Source: UBA1429 sp964482225 (GTDB lineage: Bacteria > Chloroflexota > Anaerolineae > UBA1429). Taken from it: 64,000 nucleotides of DNA. How positions within the stretch are numbered: position 1 is the stretch's first letter; every line of letters starts with the position of its first letter. The notes beneath the pieces were generated by a model, which saw only the letters and a list, made by a program, of their open reading frames with translations, was not told the DNA's origin and made no database searches. The stretch covers positions 43,691 through 107,690 of the forward strand of contig CAYZWT010000013.1 in assembly GCA_964482225.1 (NCBI GenBank), given 5' to 3'. Both the position numbers and the translations under genes were made by a program. Of this stretch, positions 17,895 to 30,061 are shown one piece after another.

Positions 17895-18767
17895 TCAACT
17901 CACCAGGATCACGCCGCAGATCGTCAGCGCGGTGCCTACCAGCACCCGCGCGTGCAGCCGCTCGCGCAAGAGCAGGGCGCTCAGGGGCAATGCGAACATG
18001 GGCGAGGTGGAGGTCAGGATCGCCGTCTGGGTGGGGCCGACCAGGGACACGGCGAGCACAAACAACATGCTGCCCAGGCCCCAGCCGATCAGGCCGCCCA
18101 CCAGCAGGATGGCCCACTCGCGGCGACTCAGGGCGCCCAATTGTCGCCAACTCCGCCGCGCTGCCACGATGGCCCATAGCACCAGAGACAAGGCGGGCAC
18201 GCGCACCGAGGCCACCAGGATCGCATCGTGCCCCTGGATGCCGGGGGCGATCATGAGCATGGAAACAGCCCAGCAGGCGGCGGCCCCCAGCGCAAAGGAG
18301 GTGCCGCTGGCGGTGGCGCGGCGCTGGGGCTCGGTCTCGACGCCCGAGATGCGGCTGAGGAGCACCACGCCGCACATGACCAGCACCAGCCCAGCCACAA
18401 CGCCCAGACTGACCACCTCGTTGAGGAAGAGCAACCCGAGGATCAGGGTGAGGGCGGGATAGATGCTGGCGATGGGAAAGGCCCTGGCGACGCCGATGCG
18501 CGCCAGGCTGGTGACATAGAGCGCGTCGCCGATGCCGCCGCCCACGGCCATGCTGCCCAACATGAAGAACAGTTGCAGGGGCGTGATTGCGGCATAGCCC
18601 ACCTGTCGCCCCGTGGCGAACACAAGGGCCAGCATGGCGAGGCCGCCCACCAACGTGCGCGGCGCGTTCAGCGTGATCGGATCCATCTTGCGGGAGAGAT
18701 CCCGCATCATGATCGAGCCCACCGCCCATGTGAGGGCGCACAAGAGACCCACGAGAATGCCCAGCAT
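17895..18767 (-). CDS. DMT-family (EamA) transporter
   Basis: 290 residues with two EamA repeats and about ten membrane helices. The start is ATG 18767, with AAAGG 8 bases upstream; 13 further in-frame upstream codons have no such site. The first repeat starts MLGILVGLLCALTWAVGSIMMRDLSRK and the second begins near ALGAAACWAVSMLM. The family exports or exchanges metabolites; the substrate cannot be inferred. It sits between the flavodiiron gene and the sulfatase on one strand. Confidence 0.88.
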   Translation of the reverse strand: MLGILVGLLCALTWAVGSIMMRDLSRKMDPITLNAPRTLVGGLAMLALVFATGRQVGYAAITPLQLFFMLGSMAVGGGIGDALYVTSLARIGVARAFPIASIYPALTLILGLLFLNEVVSLGVVAGLVLVMCGVVLLSRISGVETEPQRRATASGTSFALGAAACWAVSMLMIAPGIQGHDAILVASVRVPALSLVLWAIVAARRSWRQLGALSRREWAILLVGGLIGWGLGSMLFVLAVSLVGPTQTAILTSTSPMFALPLSALLLRERLHARVLVGTALTICGVILVS

Positions 18768-18840
18768 GGCGTGCCTTTCGGAGCGTGTATGTGGGCCGGA
18801 GCGCATGGCCCCGGCCGGCGGTCATCCATGTGCCGCGCGC

Positions 18841-20043
18841 CTACGCCTCTCCCAGCATGGCGCGACCCAGACGCGCGCCCAGGGCCTCGCCCTGGTGGAG
18901 GCTCTCCCTGGTGGGAGCGCCCGCAAACTCGAGGGTCTCCACCCACTCCCACTTGAGCGGGTCGGTGAGTTGCTGCAAGCCCCGCAGCGCGCCCTTGCTC
19001 CAGCCAAAGCTGCCAAAGTAGGCCGCCTTGCGGTTCATGATCCGCTTGTGAACCGCCATCTCGATGGCCTGGGCCACCGGCGGGAACAGCGAGACCTCGT
19101 AGGTGGGCGCGCCCACAATGACGCCGTTCTGGGTCCACAGCGCGGGCAGGATATAGCTGGCGTGGGTGCGCGCCGCGTCAAAGATCGCCAGGGGACAGCC
19201 CGTGCTGGCGACGCCCTCGGCCACGGCGTTCATCATGCGCTCGGTGTTGCCATACATCGAGCCATAGACCAGGGTCACCCCAGGCTGGCCCGGCTCGGTG
19301 GCATAGGTGGCCCAGGTGCGGTAGAGGTCTATGATCTGGCTCGGGTTGCGCCGCCAGAGCAACCCGTGAGAGGGCGCCACGATGTCAATCGCGACGCCCT
19401 GGAGCTTGTCAATGGCCCGCAGCACCGGCCCGCTAAAGCGCGCGACGATATTCACATAGTAGCGCAACGACTCGCGGATGTAATAGTCCAGGTCGGTGTG
19501 CTGATCGTCAAAGATGTCGCCGCGCAGCGCGCCATAGCCGCCAAAGGCGTCGCAGGAAAAGAGCACCTTGGCCTCGGGCGCATAGGTCACCATGGTCTCG
19601 GGCCAGTGCACAAAGGGCGCCATGTAAAAGACAAGCTCCTGGCTGCCCAGCGAAAGGGCGTCGCCATCGTTGACCACGCGCAGCCCCTCGGTGACGCCGT
19701 AAAAGGCCGCCATCATCTCCTGGGCCTTGGCGCTAACCACAAACTCGGCCTGTGGGGCCAGGCTGCGCAACAGCGCAATGGCGCCCGTGTGATCGGGCTC
19801 CATGTGGTTGATGATGATATAGTCCAGCTCGGTGGGGTCCACCAGGTCGCGGATCTGCTCGATAAAGGCGACGCCGTGGTGCCCCGCCGCCATGTCAATC
19901 AGCGCCTTTTTCTCGTCCAGCACGAGATAGCTGTTGTACGAGACGCCCTCGTGGGTGATAGGCCACACGCCCTCAAAGAGGTCGGTGGTGCGGTCGTTGA
20001 CGCCGATCCAGTATATGCCGGGTTTCACAGCGATAGCAGGCAT
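18841..20043 (-). CDS. Flavodiiron protein (O2/NO reductase)
   Basis: 400 residues. The N-terminal metallo-beta-lactamase-like domain carries the diiron ligands H80-x-E82-x-D84-H85 (NHMEPDH), H146 (VHWPET) and D165. The C-terminal flavodoxin domain binds FMN (YGSMYGNTERM, about 255-265). It reduces O2 to water or NO to N2O to protect anaerobic enzymes. AGGGAG precedes ATG 20043. No rubredoxin gene adjoins it; the electron donor may be one of the flavodoxins or NuoEF in this window, but that is only a guess. Confidence 0.95.
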   Translation of the reverse strand: MPAIAVKPGIYWIGVNDRTTDLFEGVWPITHEGVSYNSYLVLDEKKALIDMAAGHHGVAFIEQIRDLVDPTELDYIIINHMEPDHTGAIALLRSLAPQAEFVVSAKAQEMMAAFYGVTEGLRVVNDGDALSLGSQELVFYMAPFVHWPETMVTYAPEAKVLFSCDAFGGYGALRGDIFDDQHTDLDYYIRESLRYYVNIVARFSGPVLRAIDKLQGVAIDIVAPSHGLLWRRNPSQIIDLYRTWATYATEPGQPGVTLVYGSMYGNTERMMNAVAEGVASTGCPLAIFDAARTHASYILPALWTQNGVIVGAPTYEVSLFPPVAQAIEMAVHKRIMNRKAAYFGSFGWSKGALRGLQQLTDPLKWEWVETLEFAGAPTRESLHQGEALGARLGRAMLGEA

Positions 20044-20151
20044 CTTGTCTCCCTTCGACGGGTGTTGGTTCTATATGCAAGCGCGCAACAAGACAACGAT
20101 AGCACGAAACACACGGCCCGACAAGTTCTATAGCGTTTTTGTCAAGAAAAC

Positions 20152-22692
<2,541 letters not shown>

Positions 22693-23073
22693 GGCGCCCT
22701 CTTGTGGGTTCGGTTGGCGCCATTGTAGCACGGTCGTCGCCAGCCCAAAAGCGGGGGGTATATGGGGCCAGGGGAAACGTATCTAGAACCCGTGCGCCGC
22801 GATTCTGTTGTTTATTGCGGTCTTTTGGCCCTCACCCCCACGATCGTAACGCGCAACGAGAGCGCCCACGCCCCCTCTCCCATTCTAGAATAGGAGAAGG
22901 GGTGAGGGACCTCAAGGCGCAAGGTTTGGCCGCCGGGAGCATACCCGTCCCGCCGAGTCATCCTTTCCCTCAGACTGTACGGTAGCCAGGAGCGCCCTCA
23001 TGCCCCGAAATATGCGCATAGAACGATATGAGGGCCGCCGACCGCAAGGCAAAAGAGGAATGCTCCTCATAGC
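22693..23073. other. Intergenic region with short hairpin repeat
   Basis: 381 bases between two minus-strand genes. A possible minus-strand -10 (TACAAT, 22722-22727) for murF-alr lies at the left end without a clear -35. A hairpin repeat is at 22829-22908. No gene was recognised. Confidence 0.5.
22829..22908. repeat. Palindromic dispersed repeat, family 2, copy 1
   Basis: The outer arms are CCCTCAC (22829-22835) and GTGAGGG (22902-22908), with further pairing between the CCCCTCTCC-like and GGAGAAGGGG segments around a TCTAGA centre. A second, longer relative is at 34883-35005. It has no coding potential. Confidence 0.6.
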
Positions 23074-24534
23074 TCAACGCATTCCAACGGGCACCCAGCG
23101 TTGCACCGGCGGAGGGAGCGGCGGGGCTCCCAGGTACAGGCGCCCGTGGCCATAGACGGGGTCCCAGCCCGGCGCGCCCAGATCCACGGCGCGCTGGGCG
23201 AAAAAGGCGTACACCTCATCCGGGCCATAGGCGGGATGGGCGCCCCGCACCAGGGCCGCCGCTCCCGCCACGTGGGCCGCTGCCGCCGCCGTGCCCTCCA
23301 ACACGCCCTGGCTGAGCGTGGGCACGCCGGCATAGGCCGCCAGGTCGGGCTTAGGCGCGCCGCCCTCGGCCACACCGCCCGGCCCCTTGGTGGGCCCCTG
23401 GGAGCTATAGGGGGCCTGGGCGTAGGGCGCGGATGGCCCCACGGCGCTCACGGCGATGGCCCCCGGCGCATCGGCGATGTTGGCCAGGCTCTGGCCCTCG
23501 GTGCGATGTGCAAGGGCCGTGACCCCGGAAACATAGATGTCCACGTGCAACGGACGGTCGCCGTTGCGCCTGCGCACATAGAGGCCATATACCGTGGGCG
23601 CCCCGTAGGTCATGCCGGCAAGCCGCTCGGTGGGAATGTCACCGCCTAGTCCTTGTTGTATCGCGTCGCCGCAGTCCATCTCGTTGACATCCTCGCCGCG
23701 AAACAAGCAGACATCCAGGTCTTGATCCGCCTGCTCCCAGTCGCTCCAGCTCATCCACGCCTCGATCTGCAGTCCGGGGGGCAACAGGTACTGGCCATCT
23801 CGCATCAGCCACAGGCTGTTCTCCTCCTCTGCAAAGACCAGCCTTCCATCCGCCTCATTGGATCTCCAAGCGCCGCTCCAGTGCAACAGGCGCGCATCGC
23901 CAGCCGGAGCCACCCAAACCACGCCCTGCGCCCGCACATCGGCCACGAGATCGGCCAAAAAGCCCGTCCCATCCCCAGGCGACAGGGTGTACCAGAGCGG
24001 CGAGGTGTGGAGCACCTGCACGCCGATCTCGCCCACGAGCCACGCCACGGCCTCGTGCAGGTCATCAGGGGTAGCGATCTTGGCGAGATACAGCTCGGCC
24101 TCTGGGGCAATGCGGTGCACGATCTCGGCTATCGCAGCGCCGTGGGCAGACCCGCTATCGAGATGCGTGTGATCCTCGCCATCCACAAAGGTGCGCGCCG
24201 CCACGTGCTCTGGCAGCGCCGCGCCCAGCAGGGCGACGTGACCTGCAAAGCCCTCATCCACGATGCCCACGCGCACCCCCTGCCCTCGCAGACCCACCAG
24301 ATGCCAGAGAGGGGCGCCCGTGGCGCCGAGGCCCTCTGAGAGCGCAGCAGCCTCCGCAAGCTCGCGCTCGGGTTCAGCAGGGGCCACAGGAGAGCCGGTG
24401 AAAGGAAGGGGCGGGAAGGACGAGAGCACGGGGCTGCGGACCAGCCCTTGGGCCTGCAACGAAAGGTTTGACCGCAACACCAGGGCCGCCAGCAGGCTCA
24501 GCCCCACTGCGCACACCCTGCTCGCGTGCGCCAT
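23074..24534 (-). CDS. Secreted subtilase-fold protein, probably catalytically inactive
   Basis: 486 residues. A signal peptide precedes a Pro-rich stretch and a peptidase S8 domain. Asp is present (D93 in VGIVDEGF) and His is present (H131 in SAHG). However, the serine box GTSxAxPHVAG reads G-T-A416-A-A-A-A-H-V-A-G, so serine and proline are both alanine, and the usual oxyanion Asn region (SAGN) reads PAGD213. It should therefore bind rather than cut peptides. ATG 24534 is chosen for the GGGAGGT site 6 bases upstream, 15 bases inside a longer frame. It follows the GntR-type regulator gene by 114 bases. Confidence 0.82.
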   Translation of the reverse strand: MAHASRVCAVGLSLLAALVLRSNLSLQAQGLVRSPVLSSFPPLPFTGSPVAPAEPERELAEAAALSEGLGATGAPLWHLVGLRGQGVRVGIVDEGFAGHVALLGAALPEHVAARTFVDGEDHTHLDSGSAHGAAIAEIVHRIAPEAELYLAKIATPDDLHEAVAWLVGEIGVQVLHTSPLWYTLSPGDGTGFLADLVADVRAQGVVWVAPAGDARLLHWSGAWRSNEADGRLVFAEEENSLWLMRDGQYLLPPGLQIEAWMSWSDWEQADQDLDVCLFRGEDVNEMDCGDAIQQGLGGDIPTERLAGMTYGAPTVYGLYVRRRNGDRPLHVDIYVSGVTALAHRTEGQSLANIADAPGAIAVSAVGPSAPYAQAPYSSQGPTKGPGGVAEGGAPKPDLAAYAGVPTLSQGVLEGTAAAAAHVAGAAALVRGAHPAYGPDEVYAFFAQRAVDLGAPGWDPVYGHGRLYLGAPPLPPPVQRWVPVGMR

Positions 24535-24648
24535 CGCTGCACCTCCCATCCCCCGGCCGTACCCCTCGGCCTGCCGGGCTCGGAAAGCCTACCATATCGG
24601 TATGGCACGATCCTATCGGTAGCGCGCACGCGCGCCTGCGCTGCGGCG

Positions 24649-25719
24649 CTAGGCCGGGCGCGCGCCGCAACTGGCGCGGATCACCAACTCGCCCGAGAGC
24701 ACCCGGGTCTCGGGGGTGCGGCCCGCCAGCAGCGCCCGAGCGGCCTCGGCCAGGGCGCCCGCCCACCCCTCGCGATCCAGGCGAAACGTGGTCAGCGGCG
24801 TCGAGAGATAGGCGCCAAAGGGCTCGTCGCCCAGCCCGGCGATGGCCACCTGCTCGGGGCAGGGCAACCCCAGCGCGCCCAACCGGTGCATCACCTCCGC
24901 CGCCAGGGTATCTGTGGCGCAAACGACGGCGCTGGGGCGCTGGGCGCCGCCAAAGAGCGCCTCCAGGCGCTCCTGTGCGATGGGCTCTCCCTCCGGCGCC
25001 GCCAGGATCCAGTCCAGCGGGAGCTCGAGGCCCTTTTCCCAGATGGCAGCGGCAAAGCCCCAGTAGCGCCGCCAGCCCTCGGCCAGCGACGGGTCGCCGC
25101 CCACGTAGGCGATGCGGAGATGGCCGAGGGCCATGAGGTGCGCCGTCACCTGGGCCACGCCCGCGCCCTCGTCCAGCGCGATGGCGGGCAGGTCCAGCCC
25201 CTCGATCTGGCGGGGGAACAACAAGGCAGGGGCGCCATTGCTCTCGACGAGCGACCCGTAGCGCGCAGCAAGCTCCTGCTCGCGCCCTGCGACGCCCCAT
25301 AGCACGGCCTTTGGCGCCAGATCGTTGAGCAGACCGCGCATCTCGCGCACGCCGGCCTCCCCATCGCGGCAAAAGAGCACCTGGGCGTGGATGCCCTGGT
25401 CGGCAAGGGCCGTGGCGCACCCTTGCAGCAGCCCAAAGAGCAGGCTGTCGTTGCCGCCCATGACCAGCGCCACCTGGGGCCGCGCCCCTAACGACGTTGC
25501 TTCGCAGACATACCAGCCCAGCCCGTGGCGGCTATAGACCCGCCCCAGATGCGCCAGCTCGCGCAGAGCGCGGCGCACGGTGATCTGGCTGACATCAAAC
25601 TCGTCGCACAGGGCGCGCTCGCTGGGCAGCTTTTCGCCTGCGCCATAGGCCCCGCTCTCGATGCGTTCCGAGAGCTGGTCTACGATCTGCTGATACAGTG
25701 GCCCCCCGGTCAAATCCAT
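24649..25719 (-). CDS. GntR-LacI-type transcriptional regulator
   Basis: 356 residues. The N-terminal GntR winged helix (residues 5-72: LYQQIVDQLSERIESGAYGAGEKLPSE..., DVSQITVRRAL) is joined to a LacI/periplasmic-binding-like effector domain (about 80-350) with the ending LTTFRLDREGWAGALAEAA. The arrangement matches AraR-like sugar regulators. It is a DNA-binding repressor released by a sugar or related ligand. It lies 41 bases after the GH57 gene on the same strand, so it may control carbohydrate genes nearby. Confidence 0.9.
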   Translation of the reverse strand: MDLTGGPLYQQIVDQLSERIESGAYGAGEKLPSERALCDEFDVSQITVRRALRELAHLGRVYSRHGLGWYVCEATSLGARPQVALVMGGNDSLLFGLLQGCATALADQGIHAQVLFCRDGEAGVREMRGLLNDLAPKAVLWGVAGREQELAARYGSLVESNGAPALLFPRQIEGLDLPAIALDEGAGVAQVTAHLMALGHLRIAYVGGDPSLAEGWRRYWGFAAAIWEKGLELPLDWILAAPEGEPIAQERLEALFGGAQRPSAVVCATDTLAAEVMHRLGALGLPCPEQVAIAGLGDEPFGAYLSTPLTTFRLDREGWAGALAEAARALLAGRTPETRVLSGELVIRASCGARPA

Positions 25720-25760
25720 GGCTGCGCCGCCTTGCTATGCCTGCCGGTCGCGCCGTGCGC

Positions 25761-27524
25761 TCATGCTTGCCCCTGGCGCTCGGCGAACCAACGATAGTCC
25801 AGATCGGGAAATACGTTATCCAGCTCAAAGAACGTAGCGGCCAGCTCGCCGGCCCGGCCATGCGCCCCCTCCTCCAGGGCTTGGGCCAGTTGCTCGAACC
25901 GGCTGACATGCCCGTTGAATCGGCGGGTTGCATACTCTTTGGCCTGGCCCGTGGTCACGAGGAAGGGCCAGTCGCTGGATTGCAGCAGCAGCAACTCGCG
26001 GGCGGCCTGGTTCAGCGCCGCCAGTGCATCGCCCTCGGCCTCTGGGTAGCGGGCCACCAGTTGCTCCATGCGCCGCTCTGCCGCATGGATCGGCGCCCAC
26101 ATCCAGTGGGTATCGGGGTTGTCCCAGGTCCAGTGGGTGCCTCCCGCGCCCCAGGAGCCTTCGGGCAATGCGATGGCGCGCTCGGGGGCGTGGGCCTCCA
26201 GATAGCCGCTGGTGGTCACCAGGTCTACCGACGGGCTTTCCGCCAGGTGCGCCAACACCTGGCCGATCCAGCGCACCCCCTCGAACCACCAGTGCCCGAA
26301 TAGCTCTGTATCATAATTGGACGAGATCAGGCCATACTCGCCCGCCTGCTGGTAGTAGTCTCGCGCCAGGTCCTCCACCAATCCGGCATAGTGCTCGGCA
26401 TGTTGCGCGATCTTGGCCTCGGCCCAGTCAGGGTGATAGACATCCTTGTCGCCCAGGTCGGCGTTGGGGCCGGTGACGCGCCAGTATTGCAGCCCCGAGA
26501 CGGGGTCCTTGCGGTGGAACTCGCGATAGTCCGCGTCGCCGGGATAGCCCCACTCCGCCGACCAGACCTGCATGCCGGTGCGCTCGTTGCGCCCGATGAC
26601 AGCCACGGGCGGCGCGCTGACCGCGCCATCGGGCTCGGCCACCAGGTATGCGCGATACGTCGTGCCCCCCGCCTCGGCCTGTAACATGGCCGTGGCCGCC
26701 TCGCCCGTCGCCGCTTGGTAGCGCTGCTCGGCCAGGGCATAGGAGCCCAGGGCCAGAGCGGCGCGTGGGCGGTAGCCCGGGCGCCCCTGCTCGATGGCCG
26801 AGGTTTCGACGAAAAAGCAGCGCAGCCCCTGAGCGCTCAAAAAGGCCTCGATGCCGGGGCGCAGGGCGCCTTCGGGATCGCGCTGGGCGGGGCGATAGGC
26901 GCACTCGGGCAGCCAGATGGCGCGCGGGGGGCGCCCAAAGTGCCGCTCATAGCTCACGACGGCGGCCCGCAACTGGGCATAGATCGAGGCGTCGCGGCTC
27001 AACAGCGGCAGGTAGCCGTGGGTCGCCGCGCAGGTGCTGATCTCGATGCAGTCCGCATCCTGCAACTGGCGCAGCGCGCCGATCACATCGCCGCCATAGC
27101 GCTCGGAAAAGCTGCGCTTGATGGCCTGGTAGGTATCTCGGTAGAAACCGGCCAGGAAATGGAGCTGGGCATCGCCGCTTTCGGCAAAGCGCGCCACGTC
27201 GCGGCTGGATACCTCGATCTCTTCATCCAGATAGGTCACAAAATTGGCGCAGACGTCTGGATCGGCCAGTTGCTCCACCAGGACGGGGGACATGCTCAGG
27301 GTCATTCGGCAGGGGGTGCCCCGCTCGCGCAGATCGTACAGGACATCCAGCAGGGGGATATAGGTCTCGGCCAGGGCCTCGTGCAGCCATTCCTCGCCGT
27401 GGGGCCAGCGTCCCGCCCGGCGGCAATAGGGGAGATGGCTGTGGAGGACGAACTGGAACGCGCCTACAGCCGATGCGCCCGAGCCGCTCGGCCGGTCCGG
27501 TTCGGGCGAGGTGGTAGCGTGCAT
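25761..27524 (-). CDS. GH57 family 1,4-alpha-glucan branching enzyme
   Basis: 587 residues. It starts with the family motif LHSHLPYCRRAGRWPHGEEWLHEALAETY. The probable nucleophile is E207 in WLPECAY, and the acid/base is D405 in SSNYDTELFGHWWFEG. A C-terminal helical DUF1957-type region follows. The enzyme makes alpha-1,6 branches in glycogen; a GH57 amylase is the less likely alternative. ATG 27524 has GGAGGT six bases upstream. The gene leads a same-strand series with the GntR-type regulator. Confidence 0.9.
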   Translation of the reverse strand: MHATTSPEPDRPSGSGASAVGAFQFVLHSHLPYCRRAGRWPHGEEWLHEALAETYIPLLDVLYDLRERGTPCRMTLSMSPVLVEQLADPDVCANFVTYLDEEIEVSSRDVARFAESGDAQLHFLAGFYRDTYQAIKRSFSERYGGDVIGALRQLQDADCIEISTCAATHGYLPLLSRDASIYAQLRAAVVSYERHFGRPPRAIWLPECAYRPAQRDPEGALRPGIEAFLSAQGLRCFFVETSAIEQGRPGYRPRAALALGSYALAEQRYQAATGEAATAMLQAEAGGTTYRAYLVAEPDGAVSAPPVAVIGRNERTGMQVWSAEWGYPGDADYREFHRKDPVSGLQYWRVTGPNADLGDKDVYHPDWAEAKIAQHAEHYAGLVEDLARDYYQQAGEYGLISSNYDTELFGHWWFEGVRWIGQVLAHLAESPSVDLVTTSGYLEAHAPERAIALPEGSWGAGGTHWTWDNPDTHWMWAPIHAAERRMEQLVARYPEAEGDALAALNQAARELLLLQSSDWPFLVTTGQAKEYATRRFNGHVSRFEQLAQALEEGAHGRAGELAATFFELDNVFPDLDYRWFAERQGQA

Positions 27525-27625
27525 GGTTGACCTCCGGTATGGTGCGGCTCGCGTCTGCCTGCGTCGCTTGCAGGCAGACGTTACCACAGTCGCATATGGT
27601 ACGTCAACCCGGAATCAACCACACA

Positions 27626-27730
27626 GTATCCGGGCCGCTGTTCAGATTTGGGGGGACGAGATCGTAACCGGCCAGGCCGGCGAAGCCGTGATCTTGCAGG
27701 CGATGAGCACACAGCCTCGGCTATGGAGAG
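27626..27730 (+). repeat. Fragment of the MITE-like element (copy D)
   Basis: GTTCAGATT followed by GACGAG, and about 60 bases later GAGCACACAGCCTCG plus CTATGGA, match the left 100 bases of copy A in the same order and orientation. The right part is missing and the left end is interrupted. It lies between the GH57 gene and the histidine kinase stop. Confidence 0.65.
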
Positions 27731-27740
27731 CCGACGGCAG

Positions 27741-29117
27741 CTAGGCGGCGTCTATCGGCAGGGTAAACGTAAAGGTCGTGCCCTGGTCCGGGGCAGAGGA
27801 GAGAGCGATCTGCCCGCCATAGCGCTCGACGAGGCCGCGCACAATCGAGAGGCCCAGCCCGGTGCCCTGACGCGACATGCCCTTGGCCCGCTCGGTGCGA
27901 AAGAACTGCTCAAAGATGCGCTCTTGATCCTCTGGCGCGATGCCGATGCCCGTATCCTGTACGGTGCCGCAGAGCATGTCGCCCTGCTGTTTGAGGGTGA
28001 TGCGCACCTCGCCCCCTTCGGGGGTATACTTGATTGCATTGCTGATCAGGTTGATCCAGATCTGCTTGACGTGCTCGGCGCGGGCCCGCGCCTGGGGCAG
28101 ATTTGCCTGCACCTCCACCTGCTTGCGCAGATGCCTGGCCTCGATGCGCGCTTGCATGAGATCCAACACATCCTCCAACACGCAAGCCGGCTCGCACGGT
28201 TCGATCTGATCGTCGCGCTCCGGCTCTCGTAGATGTACCAGGTCCAGCAGGTCAGAGATCAGGTCCAACTGGTCGTTGGCGCGCTGCTCCGCCTTGGCCA
28301 CGATCTCTTCCATCCTCTCCGGCGGCACATAGCCCTCCAGAATGAGCCGCAAGTAGCTCTGAATGGCGGCCACCGGCGCGCGTAACTCGTGGGTGACCAG
28401 GCGAATGAACATGATGCGCGAGCGATCCAGTTCTTGCAGGCGGGTGTTGAGCTCGGCCAGTTCGTCGGCCCGCAGCTCGCAGGCCAGGTTCGCCCCCTGC
28501 AGCTCTCGCTCGTTCTCCCGCAATCGCTGGATCAGGTGTGATGTGAGATAGCTGACAAAGAGCGCCGCCGAACCCAACACGAGGATTTCGGCAACAATGT
28601 GACTCCACTCTCGATAGCGAATGGGCAGCCGAAACCCGTGCAGGTTATAGTGCGGGATGACTCCCTGGGCTTCTAGCAAGAGCAGCCCGGCCCAGAGCAG
28701 CGAGGCCACGATGGCAAAGACATAGCTATCGCGCCGCGTCAGCAGGATGCTGCCTATGACGATGATCAGGAGATAGTACACCGAGAAGGGGTTCTCGATC
28801 CCCCCTGAAAAGTGCAGCAGCACGGTGAGGGCCAGCAGATCGGCAAGAATCTGAGCGCGGAGCAGGGCCGTCAAGGTGCGGGCGGTCACGCCCCGGCGGG
28901 TGAGCCGCCTGGTGAGCCACCAGAATGCGCCGTTGTAGATCAGAATGCCCACCAGCACGCCCCAGATGGCGCGGGTGGGCAGCACGGTGTCCATGAGTCG
29001 GTCGCCCAGGAGGACCACCACGGCGACCAGCGTCAGTGCCAGCCAGCGCAGGCCGCTCAGCCAGCGGGCGCGCCCGCCGGCATGGCCACCGATGGCGATC
29101 TCGGCGAGGGTGCTCAC
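27741..29117 (-). CDS. Membrane histidine kinase, RegB-like sensor
   Basis: 458 residues. About six membrane helices (20-195) contain FSGGIENPFS (103-112), matching the quinone-binding GGxxNPF motif of RegB/PrrB redox sensors. A coiled linker follows, then the H-box with H243 (FIRLVTHELRAPVAAI), N-box WINLISNAIKYTPEGG, G1 DTGIGIAPED and G2 GTGLGLSIV. It has no receiver domain. The start is GTG 29117 with AAGGAGG upstream. It is the last gene of the eight-gene operon. It probably reports quinone or membrane redox state to the nearby receivers. Confidence 0.92.
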   Translation of the reverse strand: MSTLAEIAIGGHAGGRARWLSGLRWLALTLVAVVVLLGDRLMDTVLPTRAIWGVLVGILIYNGAFWWLTRRLTRRGVTARTLTALLRAQILADLLALTVLLHFSGGIENPFSVYYLLIIVIGSILLTRRDSYVFAIVASLLWAGLLLLEAQGVIPHYNLHGFRLPIRYREWSHIVAEILVLGSAALFVSYLTSHLIQRLRENERELQGANLACELRADELAELNTRLQELDRSRIMFIRLVTHELRAPVAAIQSYLRLILEGYVPPERMEEIVAKAEQRANDQLDLISDLLDLVHLREPERDDQIEPCEPACVLEDVLDLMQARIEARHLRKQVEVQANLPQARARAEHVKQIWINLISNAIKYTPEGGEVRITLKQQGDMLCGTVQDTGIGIAPEDQERIFEQFFRTERAKGMSRQGTGLGLSIVRGLVERYGGQIALSSAPDQGTTFTFTLPIDAA

Positions 29118-29147
29118 ACGGAACCTCCTTGTTCGCAGCGCTGCGGC

Positions 29148-29624
29148 TCAGGGCAGCGCAAAGACCTCGCGCAGGGCCTCCTCGGCCAACGCATAGTCTC
29201 GATCGTGGATCACACAGGAAACCGTCGAGATGGAGGTGCTGATGGCGAGGATGTTGATGCCTCGCCTGGCCAGGGCGCCAAAGGCAGCGCTGGCGATGCC
29301 GGGCCGCACGCGAAAATCCGGCCCGAATACGGCCACCAGCGCCGCGTGGTGCTCCTCTCGCACCTGCTCGGCCTCCAATGCCTCGGCAACGGGAGTGATC
29401 TGGGCCAGCGTCGCTTCGGCATCCTCCTCTGCCACGCAAAAGAGCACGTGGCTGCGGTTCCGCAGATCAATGCACTGCACGATGAACTGGGCATTGATCT
29501 CGGCCTGGCCCAAGGCCCGAAAGATGGCTGCGCCGACGCCCGGGCGATCCGGCGCCGACATGACGCCGATCAGACAGAGGTCTCGAAACTGGAGCATGCC
29601 TCCCGCAGCGATTCGCGATGTCAT
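29148..29624 (-). CDS. Double ACT-domain protein
   Basis: 158 residues, made of two ACT-like units. The first begins QFRDLCLIGVMSAPDRPGVGAAIFRALGQAEIN. The second begins VFGPDFRVRPGIASAAFGALARRGINILAISTS, typical of aspartate-kinase regulatory domains. No catalytic domain is attached. It probably binds a small ligand, such as an amino acid, and regulates a partner. GGGAGG lies before ATG 29624. It is 19 bases downstream of a receiver gene and 30 bases upstream of the kinase. Confidence 0.85.
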   Translation of the reverse strand: MTSRIAAGGMLQFRDLCLIGVMSAPDRPGVGAAIFRALGQAEINAQFIVQCIDLRNRSHVLFCVAEEDAEATLAQITPVAEALEAEQVREEHHAALVAVFGPDFRVRPGIASAAFGALARRGINILAISTSISTVSCVIHDRDYALAEEALREVFALP

Positions 29625-29643
29625 GGCGAGCCTCCCCATGCAG

Positions 29644-30018
29644 CTATGACAGCAGCGCGGCAACCCGGTTGAGCAGAGTCGCGGGCGAGATCGGCTTGGA
29701 GACAAAGGCGTTGATGTGGATATACTCATCCGTCGGAAACAGGGCGGCATAGTCGGTGTTGGCGATGGATGTGACCATCAGGATCGGGATCTGGCGCTGG
29801 TCAGGGTTGTTGGCCATCTGCTGGCTGACGTGCAGGCCCTCCAGCACCGTCTCCATGATGATATCCAGGATCACCAGGTCTGGTTTCTGTTCGGCGACCT
29901 TCTGCAAGCCCTGCCCCCCATCCGCCGCCGTGATCACCTCATAGCCGGCGGATTCCAGCACCAGGCGCGTCGTCTCGCAAAAGTCGGGGTCATCGTCCAC
30001 GATCAGGATCTTGGCCAT
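29644..30018 (-). CDS. Stand-alone response-regulator receiver (operon RR1)
   Basis: 124 residues, one receiver domain and no output. The acidic pocket is DDD (8-10), the phospho-acceptor is D52 (LVILDIIM), and K108 (VSKP) is kept. Between the T/S strand and the lysine it carries ALFPTDEYIHINAF, a segment shared in part by the other receivers of this operon. GGAGG precedes ATG 30018. It follows nuoF by 43 bases. Confidence 0.9.
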   Translation of the reverse strand: MAKILIVDDDPDFCETTRLVLESAGYEVITAADGGQGLQKVAEQKPDLVILDIIMETVLEGLHVSQQMANNPDQRQIPILMVTSIANTDYAALFPTDEYIHINAFVSKPISPATLLNRVAALLS

Positions 30019-30061
30019 GCGTCTTGCCTCCTCCTTGTTGTTTGGTGCGGGCGGCGCCGCG

